Of a stretch of DNA of 64,000 nucleotides, positions 1 through 8,653 are shown piece by piece. Each line of letters begins with the position of its first letter. Position 1 is the first letter of the stretch. The position numbers and the translations under genes were made by a program. The DNA lies in NCBI GenBank assembly GCA_963824545.1, contig CAWGPP010000033.1, positions 62,001 through 126,000 of the forward strand. The letters run 5' to 3'. Under the pieces are notes generated by a model. The model did no database searches, was not told where the DNA came from, and worked only from the letters and a program-made list of their open reading frames with translations. This DNA is from Bog-532 sp963824545 (lineage in GTDB: Bacteria > Actinomycetota > Actinomycetes > Streptosporangiales > Streptosporangiaceae).

Positions 1-381
1 GGGCCCCCGTCGAAACGCCGATGAATGCGACGCCGGGTGGTTTGCCCCCGTAGCCACCCGGCGTCGCGCCATGCTCGGAGTCTTTCAGACTCCTCGCCGG
101 GGGCTCGCAGTGTTATCCCGGGGGGCGACCCCCCGGACCCCCCCGGTGTGGCACACTCTGTGATTGCAGTTGCCGTTTGTAGGCCGGGCACTGTCCGTAA
201 TTGGCCTGGGGGCTGTCCGTAATTGGTTTCGGTCAGTGATTTGTTTGCGCATCGGCGGGTCGCGTTTGCGGAGATTTTGGGGGAGCTTGGCCGTGAGTTT
301 ATTAACGGGTGGGGGTAATGGGGATTTCGGACCCTTTTGGGGCGGAGGGTACTGCCCGTAGAGGTTTGGCCAGTATCGGTC
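1..381. other. Intergenic region, no supported gene
   Basis: I see no convincing gene here. A 14-base direct repeat, CTGTCCGTAATTGG, occurs at 191-204 and 213-226. A GC-only hairpin (CCGGGGGG, CGA loop, CCCCCCGG) lies at 118-136. A short open stretch ending in TAA near 310 reads like a protein tail but is too short to assign. The repeats and the fragments that follow suggest the remnant edge of an insertion or rearrangement. Confidence 0.5.
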
Positions 382-627
382 TTACTCAGTCTTACTGAAC
401 TCGAGAATGGCGACGGCCGCCATCGCGATCCCCATGAGCGCCACGATCCCGAGCGAGAGGCCGAGGGGAACCACGCAGCCGCCCCAGGAGACCCCCGGCG
501 CGAGCGCGTGCAGCGCGGCCGGGCTGATGGTCAGGTGGCTGAAGACGGCGCGGCGCATCGGGTCCACGACGTAGGTGAGCGGATCGATCCGGGTCAGCAC
601 GGTCAGCCAGGCGGGCAGGCCGTTCAG
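382..627 (-). pseudogene. ABC-2 type transporter permease, C-terminal fragment
   Basis: The minus-strand reading gives the characteristic tail of drug-efflux ABC-2 permeases (DrrB-like): a GLPAWL segment, then LTRIDPLTYVVDPMRR, then one hydrophobic helix (GLSLGIVALMGIAMAAVAILEF) before the stop. Family members are about 250 residues; only about the last 80 are present. Homology stops abruptly near 627, where a RelE-like reading on the opposite strand begins, so this is a junction fragment and not a short gene. No partner ATPase is present. Confidence 0.6.
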
Positions 628-775
628 CCGCTCTTCGGTCCGCTGAGTGGCTGTCACGGCGCGCGGCGTGGAACATACCGCGTCGTCTACCGCATCGACG
701 AACAGGCCCACGTCGTCGAAGTGCTCGATACCGACCCCGCGCGGACATCTACCACCCGGTCGTTAACCGTGCCAC
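628..775 (+). pseudogene. RelE/ParE-type toxin, truncated and frameshifted fragment
   Basis: The plus strand encodes the conserved C-terminal half of a RelE-family toxin: GPLSG, then ARRGTYRVVYRID, then a VVEVLD strand. The family ending (roughly RADIYHP) is present but in the next frame, so there is a frameshift near 755. The N-terminal half and any RelB antitoxin are missing. The fragment abuts the antisense ABC permease fragment at about 627, marking a recombination junction. It is very unlikely to make an active toxin. Confidence 0.5.
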
Positions 776-1128
776 GGGATCGCCTTGCCGTCAGTTCCTG
801 GTCCTGGACCCAGGTGGCGGGCGAACCAGTCGGTGACGCTGGTGACAGCAGAGTCGATGGCGGCGGGATTGTCGTAGAAATCCAGGTGCGGGGTGTCCGG
901 GCGCAGGTGCAGCTTGTCCTGGGTGGGGACGACCGCGAAGTGACGCTTGGCTTGGCCGGGCAGCGCGCAGTTGTCGCCGTGGATGAGCAGGAGGGGCTTG
1001 GTGAGGCGAGCGCTCGCGGACAGGCTCTCGTAGCTGAGCAGTGCGGCGTCGCTCATCACCGCATGCCGGTTGTCCCAGACACACAGCCGCTCATTCACTG
1101 CTCGCGTCCAGCGACAAGAATGTCTCAA
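763..1128 (-). pseudogene. Alpha/beta hydrolase, C-terminal fragment
   Basis: The reading carries the distal part of an alpha/beta hydrolase: a TKPLLLIHGDNCALP strand and loop (where the catalytic Asp usually sits) and a PHLDFYD segment (the catalytic-His region), followed by a helix ending DWFARHLG. Family proteins are about 290-310 residues. The nucleophile elbow and N-terminal half are absent, so this is a remnant. The first residues (through NERLCVWDNRHAVMS) still resemble the family; the break lies just upstream of 1128. Confidence 0.5.
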
Positions 1129-1177
1129 TCCGGTAACGGGGTTGCCGGCGCCGGCGCGCGTTCCAGCAGGTGCTGGC

Positions 1178-1212
1178 GAGCCAGCGTGGCCCGGTTGAGA
1201 CCACGCTGGCTC
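1178..1212 (-). terminator. Hairpin terminator after epoxide hydrolase
   Basis: A perfect 12-bp stem (GAGCCAGCGTGG at 1178-1189 with its complement at 1201-1212) and an 11-base loop lie directly downstream of the epoxide-hydrolase stop codon on the minus strand. There is no U-run, which is common for actinobacterial terminators. Confidence 0.6.
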
Positions 1213-1222
1213 AGCACATCGG

Positions 1223-2347
1223 TCACTGCAGCGGCCCGAAGAACGCCTGCAGGTCCGCCCCCAGCTGGGCCGGGGCCTCCATTGCGGGGAAGTGCATGCC
1301 GCGCGGGAACTCGCTCCAGTGCGCGCCGGCCGGCGCGGGGACGAGCCTGCGGACCGTCTCGTCGGCGCCGAAGACCGCGAAGCCCTGCGGTACGGCCGGC
1401 GGGGCGCCCCAGTCGGAGGAGTGCGCCTGCTCGTAGAGGGTGTGCGCGGCGCTGGCGCCGGAGCCGGTGAACCAGTACAGGCTGACCGTGGTGAGCAGCT
1501 GGTCGCGGTCGACCGGCAGGTCGGTCCACTCGTGGACCTTCTCCGCGATCCAGGCGAGCTGCAGCAGCGGTGAGTCGGCCAGGCCGTAGCCGATGGTCTG
1601 GGGCCGGCTGTTCTGGATCGCCAGGTAGCCGGAGCCTTCCTTCGTGAACGCGTCCATCCGGTCCAGGATGAGCTTGTCGACTGGGTCGCTGCCGTCGAGC
1701 CGGCCGGCCATCCCGGGGAAGAAGGTGGCGACGTTCGCGGCGGTCAGCGGATCGGTCACCACGTGCACGCCGGTCACATGGTCGCCGTCGAGGCCGGCGA
1801 CCATGCCGGACACGCCGGCGCCAACATCGCCGCCGTGCAGGCCGTACCGCTCGTAGCCAAGCCGACGCATCAGCTCGGCCCAGGCGCGTGCGGTGCGGCC
1901 CATCGCCCAGCCGGTCGCGCCCAGCGGGGTGGAGAAGGCGTACCCGGGCAGGGACGGCGCGACGACGTGGAAGGCCTGGCCCGCGGCCGGGTTGACCAGC
2001 GGCTCGATCAGGTGCAGGAATTCGGCGACGGAACTCGGGAAGCCGTGCGTGATCAGCAGCGGCTTGGCGCCGGGCTGGCCGGACCTGACGTGCAGGAAGT
2101 GGATGCGCTGGCCGTCGATCTCGGTGGTGAACTGCGGGTACTGGTTGAGCCGCGCTTCGGCGGCGCGCCAGTCGTACTGCGTGCGCCAGTACCCGGCGAG
2201 CTCCCTCAGGTAGCCCAGCGGTACGCCGCGGGTCCACTCCACGCCGGGCAGCTCGCCAGGCCAGCGGGCATTGGCCAGCCGGTCGCGCAGGTACTCGACG
2301 TCGGCCTGGGGGATCTCGATGCGGAAGGGCTGCATGCTGTCGCTCAT
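1223..2347 (-). CDS. Epoxide hydrolase with EHN N-terminal domain
   Basis: The protein is about 374 residues, the usual size for the microsomal-type epoxide hydrolases of actinobacteria. The N-terminal EHN domain (FRIEIPQADVEYLRDRL through LNQYPQF) is followed by an alpha/beta-hydrolase fold. The oxyanion motif HGFPSS lies near residue 101 and the nucleophile elbow GGDVG near 172-176, with Asp174 as expected nucleophile. A YWF stretch in the cap region offers a ring-opening Tyr, and a C-terminal HFPAME supplies the general-base His. Start chosen at the ATG preceded by AAGGAGA; the reading frame extends upstream but without a ribosome site. It is divergent from a WYL regulator, which may control it. 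Natural substrate unknown. Confidence 0.9.
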   Translation of the reverse strand: MSDSMQPFRIEIPQADVEYLRDRLANARWPGELPGVEWTRGVPLGYLRELAGYWRTQYDWRAAEARLNQYPQFTTEIDGQRIHFLHVRSGQPGAKPLLITHGFPSSVAEFLHLIEPLVNPAAGQAFHVVAPSLPGYAFSTPLGATGWAMGRTARAWAELMRRLGYERYGLHGGDVGAGVSGMVAGLDGDHVTGVHVVTDPLTAANVATFFPGMAGRLDGSDPVDKLILDRMDAFTKEGSGYLAIQNSRPQTIGYGLADSPLLQLAWIAEKVHEWTDLPVDRDQLLTTVSLYWFTGSGASAAHTLYEQAHSSDWGAPPAVPQGFAVFGADETVRRLVPAPAGAHWSEFPRGMHFPAMEAPAQLGADLQAFFGPLQ

Positions 2348-2420
2348 CGGGCTTCTCCTTGTCCACGGGGCAGCTACTGCCGGGCGCTCAGCCAGGGCTC
2401 TTGTGCTCGCGCAGAGAAGA

Positions 2421-2452
2421 CTAGGGACAATAGCGGAAAGAACTATTCCTAG
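2421..2452. promoter_or_regulatory. Imperfect inverted repeat in divergent promoter region
   Basis: Between the divergent epoxide hydrolase and WYL regulator genes the half-sites CTAGG..AATAG and CTATT-CCTAG form an imperfect inverted repeat, in the most AT-rich part of the spacer. Position and symmetry suggest an operator for the adjacent WYL regulator. This is inference from layout. Confidence 0.35.
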
Positions 2453-2472
2453 ATCATCGTCAGGATCGGACA

Positions 2473-3447
2473 ATGCTGGAAACCTCGGCGCGGCTGCTGC
2501 GCCTGCTGTCCCTGCTTCAGGCCCGGCGTGACTGGACCAGCGCCGAGCTGGCTACCCGGCTCGGCGTCACCACCCGCACCATCCGCAATGACGTGGACCG
2601 GCTGCGGGGACTCGGCTATCCGGTCGACGCGCGGCCTGGCGTGGCCGGCGGGTACCGGCTCGGCGCGGGCGGTGCCCTGCCGCCGCTGCTTCTCGACGAC
2701 GATGAGGCGGTCGCGGTCGCGATCGGATTGCGTACTGCCGCGAACGGCTCGATCGCGGGCATCGAGGAGACCTCGGTGCGCGCGCTGGCGAAGCTGCAGC
2801 AGGTGCTTCCATCGCGGCTGCGCCGCAAGGTCAGCGCCTTCCAGTCCTACGCGCTGCCGGTGCCATCGGGCGGCCCGCAGGCGGATCCGGACGTGCTGAC
2901 CGTGATCGCGAGCGCGTGCCGGGACCATGAGCGGCTGCGGTTTGACTACCAGGCGCATTCCGGGGCGGCCAGCCGGCGCTCGGTGGAGCCGTACCGCCTG
3001 GTCAACGACCGGCGACGCTGGTACCTGGTGGCCTGGGACACCGACCGGGACGCCTGGCGCACCTTCCGGGTCGACCGGATCGAGCCGCGGACGCCCGCAG
3101 GGCCGCGCTTCACGCCCCGTGCGCTACCGCCCGACCCGGAGATCGCAGCGCAGGTGGCACGCGGAGTCGCCGAGGCGACGTGGCGGTACCGAGCGCGGGT
3201 GATCGTGCACGCGCCCGCGGCGTACGTGCAGGGCCGGCTGCCGATCCCCATGCCGGTAGAGTCCCTGGGCGAGGACCAGTGCGCGTTCGAGCCGGGCTCA
3301 GACCATCCGGAGATGCTCGCCCTCTACCTGGGAATGCTGGACGCGGACTTCAGCATCGTGGACTCACCAGAGCTGGTGGACGCACTGCGCAAGCTGACAA
3401 GGCGCTATCAGCGCGCGATCGACTCCAGCCAGCAGGCACCTGGCTAG
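2473..3447 (+). CDS. HTH-WYL domain transcriptional regulator (YafY/DeoR-like)
   Basis: A 324-residue protein with an N-terminal winged helix-turn-helix (residues about 5-60: LLRLLSLLQARRDWTSAELATRL, recognition segment TTRTIRNDVDRLRGLGYPV). A linker follows, then a central WYL domain (YRLVNDRRRWYLVAWDTDR, about 170-200) and a C-terminal WCX-like region. This architecture binds a small ligand or nucleic acid and regulates neighbouring genes. It begins 125 bp from the divergent epoxide hydrolase start, the arrangement of a local regulator and its target. Confidence 0.88.
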   Translation: MLETSARLLRLLSLLQARRDWTSAELATRLGVTTRTIRNDVDRLRGLGYPVDARPGVAGGYRLGAGGALPPLLLDDDEAVAVAIGLRTAANGSIAGIEETSVRALAKLQQVLPSRLRRKVSAFQSYALPVPSGGPQADPDVLTVIASACRDHERLRFDYQAHSGAASRRSVEPYRLVNDRRRWYLVAWDTDRDAWRTFRVDRIEPRTPAGPRFTPRALPPDPEIAAQVARGVAEATWRYRARVIVHAPAAYVQGRLPIPMPVESLGEDQCAFEPGSDHPEMLALYLGMLDADFSIVDSPELVDALRKLTRRYQRAIDSSQQAPG

Positions 3448-3683
3448 CTCCGCGCCGCAGCCGATGCCGTCCCGGGATCCCCCAAGAGATGAGACGTCCG
3501 CGCATAACGCCGCCGTAGCGCCATTCATCTCGCGCTGGAACGGGACCTGCGGGACCTTCTGGGCAGAGCCGCTGGCATCCGCCCCGGTCTGTACCGCCAC
3601 GTGCTGTGCCTCCCTCCGCGGACTGTGTTCCGAGCCTAACCACAGCGCCGCCGGTCCCCCGGCGGCTGCTCAGGCTCGCGGCA

Positions 3684-3760
3684 CGGCCCGCACCCGATGA
3701 CGGGCGCGGGCCGCGGCGTGCGCATCCCGGCCGCGGCCGCGCCGCCGGTAAGCGGCGCGG
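3684..3760. terminator. Two hairpins between convergent genes (bidirectional terminator region)
   Basis: The 338-bp gap between the convergent WYL and PadR genes holds no convincing gene. Two strong hairpins sit in it: 3684-3713 (CGGCCCGC-A-CCCG, ATGA loop, single mismatch) and 3737-3760 (a perfect 9-bp stem with loop CGGTAA), the latter 25 bp from the PadR stop codon. They likely end transcription from one or both sides. Confidence 0.55.
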
Positions 3761-3785
3761 CGCGCTGGACTGACCGCGCTAGGCC

Positions 3786-4412
3786 TCACTGGCCGGAACT
3801 GCCAGCCTCGTCCTCGCCGTCGGAAGCGAGGATCCGGTACAGCGAGCGGCGCGCGTCGGTGAGGACCTTGGCGGCCTCCCTGACCTGCGCCGCCGAGCCA
3901 GCCTGCATGACCTGGGTGAAGGCCATGATGACCTGGCGGACCAGGCCACGCAGCTCGACCTCAGCGTCGTCGACGCTGCCGGTCACCGCGTCCCAGGACG
4001 CCGCGAGGTCATCGGCGTGCGCCTCGGTGTACGTGCGGCCCTCGTCGGTCAGCACGAATGCCTTCCGGCCGCTCTCACCGGTCTCGGCCTGGATCAGGCC
4101 CTCGTCCTCCAGCTGCTGGAGCGCCGGGTACACCGATCCGGGACTCGGGCGCCAGACGCCGTCGGTACGCTCGCTGATCTCCTGGATGATCTGATAGCCG
4201 TTGCGCGGGCCCTCGGCCAGCAGCGACAGCGCCGCCGCCCGGACATCGCCCCGGCGCACCCGCGGGCCGCGGCCCGCGAACTTCGGGCCGCCGCCGAACG
4301 GGCCGCCCCTCATCACAAACTCTGGCGGTGGGCCACCCCAGCCGCCGCCCCTACGCGGGCCGCGTCCGCGGCCCCGGTGCCCGCCTCTGCGGGCCCATTC
4401 CTCTTCATGCAT
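3786..4412 (-). CDS. PadR family transcriptional regulator
   Basis: A 208-residue protein. Residues 1-55 are a low-complexity Gly/Arg-rich tail (RGGHRGRGRGPRRGGGWGG). The PadR winged helix follows (about 55-125: DVRAAALSLLAEGPRNGYQIIQEISERTDGVWRPSPGSVYP, then LQQLEDEGLI). A C-terminal helical dimerisation region (about 140-200) has QVIMAFTQVMQAGSAAQVREAAKVL. Start chosen at the ATG after GAAGGAG; an in-frame extension upstream has no ribosome site. The Gly/Arg tail recurs in actinobacterial PadR proteins of this type. Probably autoregulated, given the palindrome in its promoter. Confidence 0.88.
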   Translation of the reverse strand: MHEEEWARRGGHRGRGRGPRRGGGWGGPPPEFVMRGGPFGGGPKFAGRGPRVRRGDVRAAALSLLAEGPRNGYQIIQEISERTDGVWRPSPGSVYPALQQLEDEGLIQAETGESGRKAFVLTDEGRTYTEAHADDLAASWDAVTGSVDDAEVELRGLVRQVIMAFTQVMQAGSAAQVREAAKVLTDARRSLYRILASDGEDEAGSSGQ

Positions 4413-4487
4413 TGCGTGTACTCCTTCGTTGTTCGTGTACGCAAGCGCCAGACAGGGGACTGATCCGTCATGTCTGCGGACCATCTA

Positions 4488-4527
4488 GATATCCTTGTTA
4501 CTGTCTAGCTAGGTCAACGATATATCG
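4488..4527 (-). promoter_or_regulatory. Putative PadR-gene promoter and operator
   Basis: Reading the minus strand, TTGACC (complement of 4512-4517) is followed after 18 bases by GATATC (complement of 4488-4493), a reasonable -35/-10 pair about 70 bases ahead of the PadR start. A 10-bp palindrome CGATATATCG (4518-4527) adjoins the -35 box. AT-rich CGATA-type palindromes are plausible PadR operators, so autorepression is inferred. Confidence 0.4.
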
Positions 4528-4695
4528 ATAGTGTTCCGAAAGCAAGTGCCTCAACCCGGCTTGCTGAGAGCGGTGCCCGCCGGGAGCAGGCCCGCAGGAA
4601 CGGGGGCCCGGACGCGGAGACTTAGCGCCATGCGGCGAGCGGACCTCGGGGCTACCGGGCGGGGGCGCAAGGAGGTGGGAGAGCCACGCTGGTAC

Positions 4696-4723
4696 CTCCG
4701 TTGTCGCTATAGCGACAACGGAG
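4696..4723. promoter_or_regulatory. 28-bp perfect loop-less palindrome, probable operator
   Basis: A perfect palindrome of 14 + 14 bases with no loop, centred between 4709 and 4710 (core TTGTCGCTATAGCGACAA). The absence of a loop argues against a terminator and for a dimer-binding operator. It lies about 50 bp downstream of the cysteine dioxygenase stop and about 285 bp upstream of the PadR start, so its target is unclear. Confidence 0.5.
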
Positions 4724-4774
4724 TGTCACCGCTGCCCTACGTGCCCCGCGGGGCGGGCGCGCGGGCGAGCGGGG

Positions 4775-5335
4775 CTAGCGGACGGGGAGGTCGTAGACGC
4801 GGCGGATGCTGGAGCCGAGGCGGGACAGGTCGGCGCCGTAGATGTGCAGGGAGACCGCGATGCCGGTGCCGCTGTTGCGGACGCGATGGATGTCCCCGGG
4901 AGGCGCGAAACCGGCGACCGTGCCGGGCGCGTTCTCCCGCCGGGCGACCTGGGTCAGGAACGCCCCGGTGGGCGTGAAGATCTCCTCGTACTCGGTGCCC
5001 TGAAGTACGCCGGTGACGCACCAGGACACGTGATCGTGGATGGGCGTCACCTGGCCGGGCCGCCACACCATGGCCGCGATCGAGAACGAGCCGTCCGGCT
5101 CGGCGTGCAGCAGGTGGGTCTGGTACTCGGCCGCGTCGCCTTCAAGCTGTGCCGGGCTGAGGATGCCGGGCCTGGGCAGCCGACGGCGCAGCGCGCTCGC
5201 TACCCGATCGGCGGCTGGCTGGCTGTCTCCGCCACGACGGACGGCACGGCGCACGGCAGCGGTGAGCCCGGCCGGGCAGGCAGAGCGGCCCGCCTGGGCA
5301 ACCGGATCGATAGCATCGGCTTTTCTGCTGGTCAC
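4775..5335 (-). CDS. Cysteine dioxygenase-type cupin
   Basis: A 186-residue cupin of the cysteine dioxygenase type I family, which oxidises a thiol to a sulfinate with a mononuclear iron centre. The metal ligands are visible: H-D-H at residues 100-102 (PIHDHVSWCVTGVL) and a third His at about 150 (GDIHRVRN). TGVLQGTEYEE is the typical first cupin strand pair. Start chosen at GTG 5335 because GGAGG sits 9 bases upstream; a TTG six codons earlier would overlap that site. Whether the substrate is cysteine or a related thiol cannot be told. Confidence 0.85.
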   Translation of the reverse strand: MTSRKADAIDPVAQAGRSACPAGLTAAVRRAVRRGGDSQPAADRVASALRRRLPRPGILSPAQLEGDAAEYQTHLLHAEPDGSFSIAAMVWRPGQVTPIHDHVSWCVTGVLQGTEYEEIFTPTGAFLTQVARRENAPGTVAGFAPPGDIHRVRNSGTGIAVSLHIYGADLSRLGSSIRRVYDLPVR

Positions 5336-5462
5336 GGGCGCGGTTCCTCCCAACGGCGAGGCTGATGAGAGCTACGTACCCGCACTTACTCATAACAGTG
5401 ATGCCGGATTCCTACCAAACCCATAGAAACAGCTAATACTCCCGCCTCCCTTCCCGCCCCCT

Positions 5463-5522
5463 TTGTACGTAGAGGTGCCTTTGCGTGCACCCCGGTCGCG
5501 GCAAAGGCACCTCTACGTACAA
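5463..5522 (-). terminator. Strong 22-bp stem terminator after glucoamylase
   Basis: The arms at 5463-5484 and 5501-5522 (core GTACGTAGAGGTGCCTTTG) are perfectly complementary over 22 bp, with a 16-base loop. The structure lies about 40 bp downstream of the glucoamylase stop codon and insulates it from the cysteine dioxygenase gene on the same strand. Confidence 0.75.
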
Positions 5523-5562
5523 CGGCCCCGCGCGGCCCCGTGGGACCCTCTCGCCATGGCCG

Positions 5563-8430
5563 TCAGCAGGAACCGACGCCGGCCCAGGCGGCCACGGTGT
5601 CACTGGCGGTATACGTGGCGTCGGGGGTGTTGAAGCCGAAGGAACGGTTCGCGACCGAGCCGCAGCTCCCCGTCTCCTCCACGTTGTTCCAGCTGCCGAG
5701 GGTGAACTTGTACTGGAAGGCGGCCACCGGCACCCCGGTCAGGGTCAGTGACCAGGTGTCCGGGCCGGTCTGGGTCATCGGGTAGTCGGCCGCGACCCAA
5801 TCGTCGGAGGCCGGGATCCCGGTGCCGAGGACGTCGTAGTTGCCGGACAGGTAGACGGTATCGCCACTGGGGGTGCTGGACGGCACGGTCACGTTGATGA
5901 CGGCGCCGGAATCGCCGCAGGCGGCTGGGCCGCCCCAGTTGGCCACGGCGTCGGTCACGGTGCCGCCGTTGACGCTCATGCTCCGGTTACCGATGTCCGC
6001 GCAGGACCCGTTCTTCTCCACGTTGTTCCAGCTGCCGCCCAGGACGTACTTGTACGACAGGGTGGCGGCGGCCGCCGCGTTGACGGTGGCGGTCCACTTG
6101 GTGGCGCTGACCCGGGTCATCGCGATGCCGTTAGCGGCCCAGTCGGGCTGGCCGAGGCCGAGCGCGGACAGGTTGCCGGCCAGGTAGACCGTGTCCCCGG
6201 AGGCGTCGGTATTGACCGGGACGGTGACGTTAACGGTTTCTTTGACCGACCCGCTGACCGGGCAGCTGCCCTGCTGCAGGCAGCTGGTGACCACCGCCGG
6301 GGTGTCCACGTCGTGCCCGGCAGAAATGTCGACGGCGAGCCGGACGAACTGCGCCATCGCCCACATCAGGGGGGTCGAGGAGTTGTCCGGCTGGCCGAAG
6401 GTGAAGCCGCCGGTGCCGGTCGAACCGGCCCAGACCTGCTCGGGAATCTGGTTGCCGGCGTTCGCCGCACCCGCCATCGTCTGCAGCAGGGACTGCGCGC
6501 CGGAGGTGTTGCCGCCGGCGACGTCGTACTCGCCGCGCTCACCGGACAGGACCGGCCAGGGGTTGCCGGTTCCGGCGCCGGTGTAGTCGCCGCCGGACGC
6601 GGTCTCGCCGTAACCGTCGAAGTTGTACCGGTGCCAGATGGGACCCTCGGGCGTGCTGACCTCGATCTCGTCATCGATCGCGGTAAGCGAGTTGGTGATG
6701 TCGGTGGCGGTTGGCGACTTGATCCCGAGCCGCACCAGCTCCAGGAAGCTCGGGTCGACCACGGTGCGGTCGTCGTGGCTGCCGCCGCCGTTGGCGATGC
6801 CGATATACGTGCCCGCGTCCGGCTTGCCGTCCGGCGTGATCCGCAGGAAGTAATGGCCGTTCGCGTACGGCCCGGTGCTCGTGTAGGTCAGGCTGTCGAG
6901 CTCGGACGCCCAGGATTGCGCGGTCGACTGGTAGGTGGCCGCGTCGGCGGTGTCGCCGTTCGCGGTGGCGATGGACGCGGCGCACAGCAGGCCGGCGATC
7001 TCCGCCGCCATCGTGGCCGGTGAGTAGCCCCCGGCCTCCTCCCACCGTTCCTCCGGCGTGGCCGGGCCGTTCGCGACCAGGTAGCCGGCCAGTTCCTTCA
7101 CCGAGGTGAAGGAGCTGGAGCCGGTGTCACCCAGCTCGTAGGCGAGGATGATCGGGTCGGCGACCTCGTCCATCTGCAGCGAGCCGAACACGGCCGTGCC
7201 GTTCAGCCAGGTGTTCTGCTTGACCGCGCCGTTGGGCTCGGCCTCGTAGCTGAGGATGTAGCTCAGCGCCGCCTGCGCGTCGGCGGTGTCGCCGGCCGCG
7301 AGCAACGTCGAGGCCATCTCGTACTCGTCGCGCGTCCAGACCGCGTGATAACCGTGCGCCCCGGACGTGCCGGTGCCGGTGTCCGCGCTGACCGACGCGC
7401 CCCACGGGACGTTCGGCGCGGCGACGAAGGCGCCCACGTACGTCTTGTCCTCGTCCGCCTTCACCTCCATGAGCGAGACGTTGTACTGCGCCTGCAGGGC
7501 GGTGCTGCCGGTGACGGAGGCGGGCGGGCTGTGCAGGCCGCCGAGCCAGGAGTGCCAGCCGGACTCGAACGAGCTCTCCAGCGAGGAGAACCCGGCCGCC
7601 AGCGACGCCGACGCGTCGGAGATCGCGGCGGACTGGCTGGAGTCGAAGGCGAGTGCGAGCGTGAACGTCGTTGATCCGGCCGAGGCGACCGGAACCTGCG
7701 CGACCTGATCGATGTGCCCGCCGCTGGACGCCGAGCTGTACGTGGTGCCCAGGCTGTACTGCGACGTCAGCGCGGTCTCGCCGTCGCTGGAGGAGCCGGC
7801 GTATCCGGTGCTGGTCTGGCTGAAGCCGGTGGACGCGGCCAGCGCGCTGGACACCGAACTGTTGCTGGCCACGAGGTCGCCGCTGGTGGAGTCGGTGCCG
7901 CCGGTATTGCCCATGCCGTCGTTGTCGAGCTGCGGATGGTAGTCGGCGTAGAGCTGCAGCGGCGCGGAGGTGAGGTTGTCGAAGGTGGTCTGGACCAGCA
8001 CCACTGACCGGGAGGGGTCGGCGATGTAGGTCTTGGTGATGGTGAAGTCCCCGTTGGTGGCCTTGTTGACCTGCTGCCAGACCAGCGCGTTCGGGTCGGC
8101 GAGCGTGATCGTGTGGCTGGTGCCCGTCGTCTCGGTGCTGGCGAAGCTGGAACCGTTCGTTACCACGTACTGCAGGCCGAACGTGTCCGGGGTGTCGGTC
8201 TCCGGGTAGAAGACGTTCTCCAGCTCGCCGTTCCCGAGGGTGTACCAGACCTTGGAGGCGGCACCAAGCGAGTCGGCGAACCCAGTGACCTGGGATTCAT
8301 CCCAGGTGGCGTTCGCCCCGGGCGCGCCCGGGGCCGAGCCGGCGGCCGCCGCCGGAACCACCCGGATCAATCCGGGCACCAGCGCGAGCGCCCCGGCGGC
8401 AAGCAGTGCGGCGATCCTTTTCCCATCCAT
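5563..8430 (-). CDS. Secreted GH15 glucoamylase/glucodextranase with two C-terminal starch-binding repeats
   Basis: A 955-residue exported enzyme releasing glucose from alpha-glucans. Residues 1-30 form a signal peptide (KR, then ALLAAGALALVPG, then AAAAG). A glucodextranase N-domain follows (about 40-290), then the GH15 (alpha/alpha)6 barrel. WTRDEYEMAS lies near 363, the PEERWEEAGG segment with the general acid Glu near 461, and PEQVW with the general base Glu near 663. Two tandem CBM20-like repeats close the protein (about 735-845 and 850-955), each with VTVP, GDTVYL, W and SYKY/FQYKF plus SWNNVE starch-contact signatures. It is divergent from the GH13 amylase, with about 220 bp between starts: an extracellular starch-degradation module. 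Confidence 0.93.
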   Translation of the reverse strand: MDGKRIAALLAAGALALVPGLIRVVPAAAAGSAPGAPGANATWDESQVTGFADSLGAASKVWYTLGNGELENVFYPETDTPDTFGLQYVVTNGSSFASTETTGTSHTITLADPNALVWQQVNKATNGDFTITKTYIADPSRSVVLVQTTFDNLTSAPLQLYADYHPQLDNDGMGNTGGTDSTSGDLVASNSSVSSALAASTGFSQTSTGYAGSSSDGETALTSQYSLGTTYSSASSGGHIDQVAQVPVASAGSTTFTLALAFDSSQSAAISDASASLAAGFSSLESSFESGWHSWLGGLHSPPASVTGSTALQAQYNVSLMEVKADEDKTYVGAFVAAPNVPWGASVSADTGTGTSGAHGYHAVWTRDEYEMASTLLAAGDTADAQAALSYILSYEAEPNGAVKQNTWLNGTAVFGSLQMDEVADPIILAYELGDTGSSSFTSVKELAGYLVANGPATPEERWEEAGGYSPATMAAEIAGLLCAASIATANGDTADAATYQSTAQSWASELDSLTYTSTGPYANGHYFLRITPDGKPDAGTYIGIANGGGSHDDRTVVDPSFLELVRLGIKSPTATDITNSLTAIDDEIEVSTPEGPIWHRYNFDGYGETASGGDYTGAGTGNPWPVLSGERGEYDVAGGNTSGAQSLLQTMAGAANAGNQIPEQVWAGSTGTGGFTFGQPDNSSTPLMWAMAQFVRLAVDISAGHDVDTPAVVTSCLQQGSCPVSGSVKETVNVTVPVNTDASGDTVYLAGNLSALGLGQPDWAANGIAMTRVSATKWTATVNAAAAATLSYKYVLGGSWNNVEKNGSCADIGNRSMSVNGGTVTDAVANWGGPAACGDSGAVINVTVPSSTPSGDTVYLSGNYDVLGTGIPASDDWVAADYPMTQTGPDTWSLTLTGVPVAAFQYKFTLGSWNNVEETGSCGSVANRSFGFNTPDATYTASDTVAAWAGVGSC

Positions 8431-8653
8431 GGCCGGTCCTCCTGACGGATGAGCAGCGCTGTCACGGGCTGTCTCTGGTGCCCGCTCACCGTGATCGGAA
8501 GCGCTGTGTACCGGACCGTAACTTCGAGATCCCGGCCGCCGCCAGAGCTAATTCAGAGAAATTTGCTCTCGGCGCGTTAAAAATTTCGAAACGTGGAGGA
8601 GATCCGCCGGTCACACGGTTGACACATATCCGCTCACGCCTCACGCTTCCGGC

